From Rhizobium freirei PRF 81 (GTDB taxonomy: Bacteria; Pseudomonadota; Alphaproteobacteria; Rhizobiales; Rhizobiaceae), in the NCBI RefSeq assembly GCF_000359745.1, contig NZ_AQHN01000069.1, positions 1 to 48,486 of the forward strand: a stretch of DNA of 48,486 nt, written 5' to 3'. The notes under the pieces were generated by a model. The model was not told the DNA's origin. It was given only the letters and a program-made list of their open reading frames with translations, and did no database searches. The position numbers and the translations under genes were made by a program. Each line of letters begins with the position of its first letter. The stretch's first letter is position 1. Below are positions 25,257-32,674 of this stretch, one piece after another.

Positions 25257-25496
25257 CTATTTTGTGGGTTGATGGGCAGCCAGACGCTCTGCTTCTGCCA
25301 ACGCGGCAGTTTTGGTTTTGAAGGGGCCGACATCATGGTCTTCCGTGTCAGGCAGCCATTTCGGAAGGAACCACCAGCCTCCAGGGCGATAGCTGGAACT
25401 ACTTCTCACAGAGCCGACATCCTTAGCGAAGAACCATCCGGCATCGGTTCCATCCTGTTCCCATGAGATGCTCTGTTCTGTCACGGCACACTCCAC
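25257..25496 (-). CDS. Small passenger ORF of the IS66 element
   Basis: Encodes 79 aa and starts three bases after the tnpC stop, so it would be translated from the element's transcript. It is rich in aromatic residues and Lys (DAGWFFAKDVGSVRS, GGWWFLPKWLPDTEDHDVGP) and has an Ala/Glu helix at the C-terminus (TKTAALAEAERLAAHQ). No known family is recognised. Its position fits the accessory small genes seen at the 3' end of some rhizobial IS66 elements. Confidence 0.45.
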   Translation of the reverse strand: MECAVTEQSISWEQDGTDAGWFFAKDVGSVRSSSSYRPGGWWFLPKWLPDTEDHDVGPFKTKTAALAEAERLAAHQPTK

Positions 25497-25498
25497 GC

Positions 25499-27031
25499 CT
25501 ATTCTTTTGTCGGGAGCATTTTATCGGCCACGTATGACCAGGGCAACAACTCGTCGATCTGGCTGTTTGGGTGACCATTGACGATCTTGGTGAGCACATC
25601 GGCGAGATAGCCGAGCGGTTCGACATTGTTGAGCTTGGCGGTCTCGATGAGTGATGCGATGGTCGCCCAGTGCTCGGCCCCGGCGTCGGAACCCGCGAAG
25701 AGTGCGTTCTTGCGATTTAGGGCAATTGGCCTGATGGATCGCTCGACTATGTTGGAGTCGATCTCAATGCGGCCGTCGTCGATGAAGCGGGTCAATCCTT
25801 CCCAGCGTGACAGGGTGTATCGGATCGCTTCGGCCAGCTTAGTCTTCTGGCTGATGAGGCTGAGCTGTTGGGTGAGCCATGGCGCAAGGCTGTCGACGAT
25901 CGGGCGGCTCTTTTCCTGTCGGTTGACACGGCGTTCCTCGGAAGCCCGACCACGGATATCATCCTCGATCCTGTAAAGCTCGGCAATGCGCCTTAGCGCC
26001 TCGGTGGCAATGGGTGCGGGACCGGCTGCCGCCAACTCGTAAAAGCGTCGCCGAACATGCGACCAGCAGAAGGCTAGCGAGACGGTATTCTTGGCAGTCA
26101 ACGGGCGGTAGCCACCCTAACCATCGACCTGCAGGATCCCGACGAAGCTGTCGAGATGGGTCATCGGGCGCTCAGCCTTGCGATCTGGCGCATAGACATA
26201 AACGACACCCGGCGGATCCTTCCCCTGCCATGGTCGGTCGTCCCGCGCATAAGCCCAAAGTTGCCCGGTCTTGGTCTTGCCGCGTCCCGGATCGAGCACA
26301 GGCGCTGTCGTCTCGTCCGCGAAGAGTTTGGATGATGTCTTCAACACCTCAAGTAGCCGCTGATGAACCGGCCGCAGATGCCAGGCAGCGCGTCCGACCC
26401 AATCAGCCAGCGTCGAGCGGTCGAGGTTTATGCCCTGCCGCTTGTAGATTTGCGCCTGGCGATAGAGCGCCAAATGATCGGCATACTTTGAGACGAGAAC
26501 ATGGGCGATAGTTGCCTCGGTCGGAATGCCACCTTCGATCAGCCGGGCGGGAGCCGAAGCCTGAACGACGACATCCTCGCAGGCCCGGCAGCCGTACTTC
26601 GGACGGCGAACAACCAGCACCCGGAACTGGGCCGGAATAATGTCCAGCTTCTCGCTGATATCTTCGCCGATCTGATGCAGATCATGATGGCAGCCTGGGC
26701 AGGCATGATCATCGATATCAACGACCATCTCGATCCTTGGCAAGTGAGCTGGAAGCGAGCCTCGGTTCATTCGCCGTTTGGCAACCCGCGTCTGGCGCAG
26801 ATCGGCTGAGGCGTGCTCCGTTCCTTCCAGACCATCCGCCTCGACCTGTTCGGCCTCTTCCAAGCCAAGGAGAAGCTGATCCTCGGGAAGCGTTTCCGCC
26901 CGGCGACCAAAGCGGTGACGCTGCAATTCCTTGATGATCTGCCGTAAGCGGGCATTCTCCGCCTCGCGCGAAAGCACCATCGCTTTCAGCGCGTTAAGGT
27001 CATCCGGAAGCTCGTCCGCTCTGATCGTCAT
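25499..27031 (-). pseudogene. tnpC: IS66 transposase TnpC with an in-frame stop
   Basis: Two collinear open stretches in the same frame (27031 to 26120, then 26116 to 25499) are separated by one TAG at 26117-26119. The peptide reads LQVDG-stop-GGYRPLTAKN, where IS66 transposases have Tyr, so one base change suffices. N-terminal parts are the helical REAENARLRQIIKELQRHRFGRR leader and the zinc site HACPGCHHDLHQIGE. The DDE core includes KLFADETTAPVLDPG (first Asp) and, after the stop, SLAFCWSHVRRRFYELA and IDSNIVERSIRPIALNRKNA. A later ATG could yield a C-terminal fragment only. Confidence 0.93.
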
Positions 27032-27102
27032 GGGCAAAGAACAGCATATCTCGCCCCGTAAGACGAGATGTCTGGTGCGGCTGATTCAATTGGTCGCGGC
27101 TG

Positions 27103-27459
27103 CTATCCGGCCTGAATAGGCGTGCGCGTTTCGCTCGGCGCATGCACGCGTTTCCAATCCAGCCCCTCGAACAAAGCCGAGAACTGGGCGGATGTCAGAT
27201 GCATTGCGCCGTCCTGCATCCGGGGCCAATGGAACTCGCCATCCTCAAGCCGTTTTGCCACCAGGCATACGCCGCTGCCATCCCAGAAGATCAGCTTGAT
27301 GCGGTCGGTTCGCTTGGCCCGGAACACGTAGATTGTTCCGGAGAATGGATCAGCTCCCATCTCAGCCTTTACCAGTGCAGCCAATCCCTCTGCACCCTTG
27401 CGGAAGTCGATCGGTTTGGTGGCGATCATGACTTTCACCGCGCCGGACGGACCAATCAC
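27103..27459 (-). CDS. tnpB: IS66 accessory protein TnpB
   Basis: Encodes 118 aa, the typical length. Family signatures include KVMIATKPIDFRKGAEGLAA, TIYVFRAKRTDRIKLIFWDG and the C-terminal MHLTSAQFSALFEGLDW. The start overlaps the tnpA stop by four bases (ATGA), the usual coupling in IS66. TnpB is required for IS66 transposition together with TnpA and TnpC, though its biochemical role is not settled. The gene looks intact. Confidence 0.95.
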   Translation of the reverse strand: MIGPSGAVKVMIATKPIDFRKGAEGLAALVKAEMGADPFSGTIYVFRAKRTDRIKLIFWDGSGVCLVAKRLEDGEFHWPRMQDGAMHLTSAQFSALFEGLDWKRVHAPSETRTPIQAG

Positions 27460-27899
27460 GATGATGCTTTCATGGCCGCAATGACGGCTGCAATCGTCGT
27501 GGCGTCAGCACCGGATGCAATCCTGATTGTCGCACCACCAATTTCCAGCTCAATCACGGCGTCGCCGTGAGCCTTCTTCGGTGAACGTGCTCGCCGTACC
27601 TTCTTCGGCATGGGCATATCCTGTGCGACGACGACGGCAGGCGCAAACATCGGTGCCACGTCCGGCAATACATCGAACGGCTTGCGGGCAAGCCGCCGCC
27701 AGGTGAACAACTGTTGCGATGTCAGCCCATGACGCCGCGCCACCGAGCACACCGTCACGCCGGGCTCATAGCTTTCCGCGACGATCTGCGCCTTCAGTTC
27801 GTCGCTCCATTCACGGCGACGACCACTTCCAGTGAAAACCTCAAACCGTCGAACCGGCTCATCATCCTTGGTTTTAAGCGTAAGCTCTGAAATCGACAT
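27456..27899 (-). CDS. tnpA: IS66 accessory protein TnpA (helix-turn-helix)
   Basis: Encodes 147 aa from the ATG at 27899, which follows AGAGGG; a TTG at 27935 is possible. It has the N-terminal helix-turn-helix of the IS3/IS66 leader type (REWSDELKAQIVAESYEPGV, then TVCSVARRHGLTSQQLFTWR). A basic middle with KKVRRARSPKK and a C-terminal IEIGGATIRIASGAD-like module follow. It overlaps tnpB. The protein probably binds the element ends. The gene looks intact. Confidence 0.93.
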   Translation of the reverse strand: MSISELTLKTKDDEPVRRFEVFTGSGRRREWSDELKAQIVAESYEPGVTVCSVARRHGLTSQQLFTWRRLARKPFDVLPDVAPMFAPAVVVAQDMPMPKKVRRARSPKKAHGDAVIELEIGGATIRIASGADATTIAAVIAAMKASS

Positions 27900-27976
27900 A
27901 TGTCCAAGCCCTCTGTTCAGGCTCAACATCGTCAATCACAAGATGATCCGGAAGGTGGGGGCAAAACGACGCTTAC

Positions 27977-27984
27977 ACCGCGGT
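27977..27984 (+). repeat. Target-site duplication of IS66, right copy
   Basis: ACCGCGGT, identical to 25206-25213. The ISL3 transposase frame continues directly after it (TAC ACG GGC), which fixes the ancestral sequence. Confidence 0.95.
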
Positions 27985-28506
27985 TACACGGGCAGCCGCT
28001 CCAATCTGGAGCGCTTGCTGAAAGTGTGGCGTGCAGTCGAAAACATTCAACTCGACGAGCCGCCTCCGGAGATGGATGTTTCAGAACCCGTCCGCGATCC
28101 TGATACGGGCCATATGATTTCCTCCGTGGTGGCCGCAGCTTTGTGCATAAAACCGCGCGACCTGCTGACAGATCGTCAGGCCAGAAAGGTCAATGCATTG
28201 AAGCAGGGCTCTCGAGCGTTCGCTATCATGCGCGGCTTGGCCATGCGCTTCAACGGCATCTTGCGCAGCACGGGCTCGCAGGCACTGGATGAATGGATCG
28301 ACGATGCCATCGACACCGAGCTCACGGCAATCATGCGTTTCGCCAGCGTTTTGCGCCGGGATATTGATGCCGTAAGAAATGCAATCGAACTCCCTTGGAG
28401 CAACGGTCAAGCCGAAGGTCAGATCAACCGCCTCAAGATGCTGAAGCGAGCAATGTACGGTCGCGCCGGCCCGGAACTGATGAGGGCGAGAATGATGCCG
28501 CTGAAT

Positions 28507-28548
28507 CACAGAAATTGAGGAAGAACCCATTTAAGTGCAAAACGACAC
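28507..28548 (-). repeat. Right terminal inverted repeat of the ISL3 element
   Basis: Reverse complement of the left repeat with three differences. The last codons of the ISL3 transposase lie inside it. It joins directly to the truncated DUF3857 gene. Confidence 0.9.
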
Positions 28549-29206
28549 CCTGTAAACGCACATCCGCAACGATATGGCGCATTCCGTTCGTTGTCGTATC
28601 GGAGACGACAAAACCGCCTTGGCTGGCGACGGCAAGCGGAAGAGCTGCGGGAATGTCAATCACGACATGCTCGCTGGCATTTTGGAACGGATTGAGCCAC
28701 GCAACCGGATTGAAGCCCATCAGTGGCATCCTGGGCGCCGTCTCTTCAATTTCGTAGTGGACGTGGCTTCCAATCGTAACCTTAGGCATGACGACCGTGG
28801 TGGTTACTGACGACACAAATCCGGGCGCATCGCGCGAAGCGGCACTCGGGCGGGTAAAAATGGCGTCAGCAGCCGGTTTATGACGGGACCCATCGGGATC
28901 TTCAACCCAGCCGCTTACGAAGCGGAAGGAAACGTTCCGCGGATTATAAGTCATCGCCAGTTGCGACGCATCCTTTACCTGTGCCTGCTTTTGCACGAAC
29001 GAGTCGATCACCATCGTCAACTTGTAGGAGTAGTCCCTTGCGACCTCGTAACGCAGGCTCTCGACCCGCTCGGGAGACTGCTCGGCACAGGCCAAATCAC
29101 CAAGGATCAGCAGCAGGCCTGTAGCGCAAAGAAGCGCTTGAGCAGCGCGCTCGATGATCTGTTTGCCACGCGCGTCGGGGAACTTCCAAAACAAACCGCC
29201 ATCCAT
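28549..29206 (-). pseudogene. DUF3857 (transglutaminase-like) exported protein, cut by the ISL3 element
   Basis: About 219 codons remain. A basic N-terminus and hydrophobic helix (ALLCATGLLLILGDLACAEQ) make a signal peptide. The DUF3857 domain follows: YSYKLTMVIDSFVQKQAQVK, then YNPRNVSFRFVSGWVEDPDG, PKVTIGSHVHYEIEETAPRM and PVAWLNPFQNASEHVVIDIP. Homology ends at VADVRLQG, where the ISL3 repeat begins; translation would then run about 38 meaningless codons into it. In whole proteins a transglutaminase-type domain with Cys-His-Asp follows, and it is lost here. The gene lies 188 bases after the rhomboid gene in the same direction, so it is probably the former last gene of the secretion operon. 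Confidence 0.85.
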
Positions 29207-29394
29207 TGAAATAAGCCCTATTCCTAAAAGCGATTGCTACACCAGTTTGGCCAATCCTACTGACAGACGGCCGCGGCCTGAAATCCCATGCTGGATTGTT
29301 GGCTCCTGAGCATATCCGTAAAACGCTAGCTCAGTTCGCATTGATTTTGAACCTTGAGAGAAGACCAGGACGCATCACCAATAAGCGCGGTGCC

Positions 29395-31158
29395 TCAATG
29401 CCGACGAAGCTGCACCAATTCACCCTGTGCACCCTCATACTCGAAAAATGTCTTTGGGCATGAGAAGAGGGCTGCATTGAACTTTGGAACGGCTTCGGCG
29501 GTCTGCCCACGCAATAGGTGCCATTCGCCAACATAGAATATGGCCTCACAAAGACTGTCGTTGTTTGATGCCTTTGCCGTGACCTCGGCCGGTGTCAATT
29601 CTCCAAGGAAGAGCTGATAGACCGGATAGGGCCACTTGCTTTGATCGAGCTTGCTGGCCGCTATTCGGAGGTTCGATGCGGCTTGGCTGTCGTTGCCTCT
29701 TGTTTGCGCGAGAAAGCGCCAGAGATGATAATAAGGCGCGGCTTTCTCATCGCGTTGCGCACTAGCCGCAAAGTCGTCTGCGGCCAACTGATATTGCCCT
29801 TGAAAATATTGCACGAAGGGGTCGGCAAGATAGCCGGCCCGGAGCTGGCTGATGGGCCAGATCGATCCCGCCGCAATTATGGCGAACCCAATGCTGCCGA
29901 TGAGAGCAGCCACACTGAAGCGAGGATGAGGCTGCTTGCTCGGCCAGGCCTTCAGCAAAACAAGCGAAACGATCCCTCCCGCAAGCGCTCCACCAAGATG
30001 AGCCGCATAATCGATATTCATGCCACCAGCAGTTTGAGCGACGAGCGGCAGGATGGAAGGTACGAGAATCTGTATCGCGCCCATCCTTAAAATCTCTGGC
30101 AACGGGCCGGAGGGAAAATGAAAACTTGCCACGATGACAGCCGCAAACAGGCCGATAATCCCGCCTGATGCTCCGACGCCGACGATATTGTCGAGGTTGA
30201 TCAGCAGCGATGCCACCGAGCCGCCAATCGCGCTCACGCAAAATAGAGCGGCAAACCAGCGCCAGCCGATCAGGCGCTCAAGTAAAATCCCGGCCCGCCA
30301 TAAGGCGAAGCAGTTGAAGGCGAGATGAAGGAAATTGCCGTGCAGCAGGGAAGCCGTCACCAGCCGCCACCATTCGCCATATTGCATGATCCGCATGCGA
30401 AAGGTGCCGCCGAACACCAATAAGGTCTGGATGTCGGGCGTATCGCCCTTTGACGGAATGACTCCGAATTTAAGCTCTACTATATAGATGCCGACCAGAA
30501 TGGCGATCAGAGCATATGTAAAGATCGGCGGCCCCTTCAGATTGAAGATCGGCCCGGCATGGTCTTGAACCTGAGAAGCTGGGGACAAGCCACCGTCCGC
30601 CAGCGCTTGCTGCTCTCGATCCTTCGCAAGAAAATCCGTGCATTCATCGTATGTCCAGTTCGGGTTACCCAATAGCAGCCTCAGCGAAACGACCGCTGTG
30701 GCTTCCGACACTCGCAAGGCTTTCGGGACCCAACGCGCAAGGCCACGCCTTGTCAACGTTCGCGCCACCGCCGGATCCAGATCGACATACATTTGATCGG
30801 TCCGTGTACGTTTATATCGTCGGATATCCCGAACCGCGCGCCAGGGTATCGTTTCATCAGCGTAACTTTCGATGAAAATCCCGGCGCTCGATATAGCAAG
30901 GCCAGGTTCTGCTTTCACGATCTTGAGCAGCATCGCAATCATGAGGAGGCCGCTGAGAGCGGCGATGGGCAAGAATACAATCGCGCTCGGGTGAGCTTGC
31001 CCCGGCCTTTCGGGAAGAAAAGGTGCAGCGGCGAGCCCCGCCGTAAAGATTAGCAGTATGAGAGAGAAACGCAGGACCCTACCCTTGTAATAGGCAAACT
31101 CCATTCTCTGAGGAGCCTGTGTATCCATTGTGAAGCTTTCGAATTGAAACTCTGTCAT
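29395..31158 (-). CDS. Rhomboid-family intramembrane serine protease with long C-terminal extension
   Basis: Encodes 587 aa. Residues 25-85 hold two membrane helices and 90-200 a soluble domain. The rhomboid core spans about 210-410: EWWRLVTASLLHGNFLHLAF carries the conserved His pair and Asn (about 273, 278, 282), GVGASGGIIGLFAA carries Ser331, and YAAHLGGALAGGI carries His387. The Ser-His dyad is therefore complete. The C-terminal 150 residues are helical, with TPR-like repeats (YFQGQYQLAADDFAASAQRD, then AEAVPKFNAALFSCP). Rhomboids cut transmembrane segments of substrates. This one lies 37 bases after the membrane fusion gene of the type I exporter, so it may process a component or a surface protein of this system. 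Confidence 0.9.
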   Translation of the reverse strand: MTEFQFESFTMDTQAPQRMEFAYYKGRVLRFSLILLIFTAGLAAAPFLPERPGQAHPSAIVFLPIAALSGLLMIAMLLKIVKAEPGLAISSAGIFIESYADETIPWRAVRDIRRYKRTRTDQMYVDLDPAVARTLTRRGLARWVPKALRVSEATAVVSLRLLLGNPNWTYDECTDFLAKDREQQALADGGLSPASQVQDHAGPIFNLKGPPIFTYALIAILVGIYIVELKFGVIPSKGDTPDIQTLLVFGGTFRMRIMQYGEWWRLVTASLLHGNFLHLAFNCFALWRAGILLERLIGWRWFAALFCVSAIGGSVASLLINLDNIVGVGASGGIIGLFAAVIVASFHFPSGPLPEILRMGAIQILVPSILPLVAQTAGGMNIDYAAHLGGALAGGIVSLVLLKAWPSKQPHPRFSVAALIGSIGFAIIAAGSIWPISQLRAGYLADPFVQYFQGQYQLAADDFAASAQRDEKAAPYYHLWRFLAQTRGNDSQAASNLRIAASKLDQSKWPYPVYQLFLGELTPAEVTAKASNNDSLCEAIFYVGEWHLLRGQTAEAVPKFNAALFSCPKTFFEYEGAQGELVQLRRH

Positions 31159-31195
31159 AAGCAGTGACCAAATTCGCCAATCGGAGCAGGCGGCC

Positions 31196-32674
31196 TCATC
31201 TCTCCTGCATCGCTTGCGAGGTTACCTCTACGATCGGCGAGAACAGGTATTCGAGAATGCGACGTTTGCCGGTCTTGATCTCGGCAGTGGCGGCCATGCC
31301 CGGTGAGAGCGACACGATATGGCCGTCGACGCTCATGGTGCCGGCGTCCAATTCCACGATGACGGGAAAGACGAGGTTCTGAACGCGCTGGACATTGGTC
31401 GTCGGCACGGTCGCCTGCAATTGCTTCGTCGGGTCGCCTTCCACCTGGTTGGCATCCGGTTCCGGGATCGCGTCTCTTGCAACGGCCGTGACATGACCAC
31501 GGATCACGCCATAACGCGTGAATGGAAAGGCCTCGATTTTGACCACAGCCGCCTGCCCGACGGACACGAAACCGATATCGCTATTGGGGAGATAAGCCTC
31601 CACCTCCAGCGTCGAATTATCCGGCACGATGCGCATGAGCTCGACGCCGGTTGTCACCACCTGTCCTACGGTATTGATCGAAGACGACTGGACGGTACCA
31701 TCGATCGGGCTTGCGATCGTCATGGATTCGCGCCGTTTGCGGGCCTTGACGAGCTGGCGGTCGAGTTCGTCAGCCTGCCGCGACGCCTCGCCAGCCTTCT
31801 CCACATTGTCGGCAATGAAGGTGCGGAGCGTTTTTTCGCCGTCGCTGGTCGTCACGACAAGAGACGCCTTTGCCTCCTCGAGCTGGCCGGTCTCCTCTGC
31901 GAGTGTGGCTTCCTCTTTCTGGCTTGTCTCCTTGGCGTCGATCACCCCTGCCTTGGAGCCGGCATCCTGATCCACCAGTGTCGCGCGAATGACGACCCGT
32001 TCGTTGAGCGTATCGACCAGTCTCTGCTGTGCGGCCATTGTCTGCTGCAGCCTGGCGACGGTCGCCTGTTGCTGTGTGTGCTGGGCAACGATATTTTTGA
32101 GGCTGGCGGCAAGCTGTGACAGATCGGCCCTGAAGATCGACTGCTCGCGGTCGCGAATGCTGGACGGCGTATCCTCCGCAAAAGCCAGCGGCGCCTCGGA
32201 TATCGTCTTGTCGCTGGTCCAAATGCCCTGCTCTCGCCAGCGATCGACCGTCGCCAGAACGGCCTTGCGGCGGACCATCTCGCCGCGATAGGCTTGGAGA
32301 TTGATAGTAATTGCCTCTTCGTCGGACGTGAGCTCGGTGTCGTCGAGCTGGACGACGATATCGCCGGCCTTGACCCTGGCCCCATTGACGACCGGGATCG
32401 ATCTTGTCTTACCGACTTCGATCGACTGGATCACCTTCACCCGTCCTGTCGGCTGAATCTTGCCCTGCGCCGTCGAGACGATGTCGAAGGTGCCGAGATA
32501 GCTCCACAGCAGCGTGCTTACAACGACGACGGCGATGAACCAGATGAAGGCGGTGCGGATCGGCGAGGCCGGCGTCTCAAGGATCTCGAGCGCCGCCGGC
32601 AGGAACTCGTTCTCGATCCTGCCGCGACGCAGCGGCTTTCCCGGTTTCTTAGGAGGGCGGATGATCGGGTTCAT
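31196..32674 (-). CDS. Type I secretion membrane fusion protein, HlyD family
   Basis: Encodes 492 aa. A short cytoplasmic part is followed by a single membrane helix at about 40-62 (AFIWFIAVVVVSTLLWSYLG). Next comes the lipoyl/barrel half-motif (GKIQPTGRVKVIQSIEVG, then VKAGDIVVQLDD). A long alpha-helical hairpin (about 130-330) is rich in Glu, Ala and Gln. The second half-motif is MTIASPIDGTVQSSSINTVG, and a C-terminal HlyD beta-barrel ends with GMAATAEIKTGKRRILEYLF. It bridges the inner-membrane ATPase and an outer-membrane TolC protein, which is not encoded in this window. The start overlaps the ATPase stop by four bases (ATGA). Confidence 0.94.
   Translation of the reverse strand: MNPIIRPPKKPGKPLRRGRIENEFLPAALEILETPASPIRTAFIWFIAVVVVSTLLWSYLGTFDIVSTAQGKIQPTGRVKVIQSIEVGKTRSIPVVNGARVKAGDIVVQLDDTELTSDEEAITINLQAYRGEMVRRKAVLATVDRWREQGIWTSDKTISEAPLAFAEDTPSSIRDREQSIFRADLSQLAASLKNIVAQHTQQQATVARLQQTMAAQQRLVDTLNERVVIRATLVDQDAGSKAGVIDAKETSQKEEATLAEETGQLEEAKASLVVTTSDGEKTLRTFIADNVEKAGEASRQADELDRQLVKARKRRESMTIASPIDGTVQSSSINTVGQVVTTGVELMRIVPDNSTLEVEAYLPNSDIGFVSVGQAAVVKIEAFPFTRYGVIRGHVTAVARDAIPEPDANQVEGDPTKQLQATVPTTNVQRVQNLVFPVIVELDAGTMSVDGHIVSLSPGMAATAEIKTGKRRILEYLFSPIVEVTSQAMQER

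Larger units (their letters stand above)
25214..27976 (-). mobile_element. IS66-family insertion sequence inside the ISL3 transposase gene
   Basis: 2763 bases. Its ends are inverted repeats starting GTAAGCG: GTAAGCGCTGTCTTGGGG on the left and, read inwards from the right, GTAAGCGTCGTTTTGCCC. It carries the three IS66 genes tnpA, tnpB and tnpC on the minus strand, with a small extra frame after tnpC. It is flanked by a perfect 8-base duplication. One in-frame stop in tnpC probably makes it unable to transpose on its own. Confidence 0.95.
24080..28518 (+). pseudogene. tnpA: ISL3-family transposase split by IS66
   Basis: Codons run from a GTG at 24080 (or a later ATG) to 25213 and resume at 27985, joining as IKNRG-YTGSRSNLERLLKVWR without any frame change; the intact protein would have about 555 residues. 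The N-terminus has the ISL3 zinc-binding pattern (CPDCGMRSRHRHGWHNR.. and CRYRKCERRTF). VVGIDDWSWRHSSRYGTIMV carries the first catalytic Asp, VVSRDRCGLYAQAA and ADRFHLVQNL the second, and a helix-turn-helix insert (LRQQGLSYSEIARRTGYERR) follows. After the IS66 insertion come AIELPWSNGQAEGQINRLKM with the catalytic Glu and the C-terminus. Only precise excision of IS66 would restore function. Confidence 0.92.
24041..28548 (+). mobile_element. ISL3-family insertion sequence, itself interrupted by an IS66 element
   Basis: Bounded by 42-base inverted repeats (24041-24082 and 28507-28548). Removing the IS66 insertion and one copy of its target duplication leaves about 1737 bases, a normal size for ISL3 elements. 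It carries one gene, the split transposase. The bases outside the two ends (AGGCGCTT left, CCTGTAAA right) do not form the 8-base duplication expected of a fresh ISL3 insertion. The left flank is an IS6 fragment and the right flank a truncated DUF3857 gene, so recombination or an adjacent deletion followed insertion. Confidence 0.9.
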
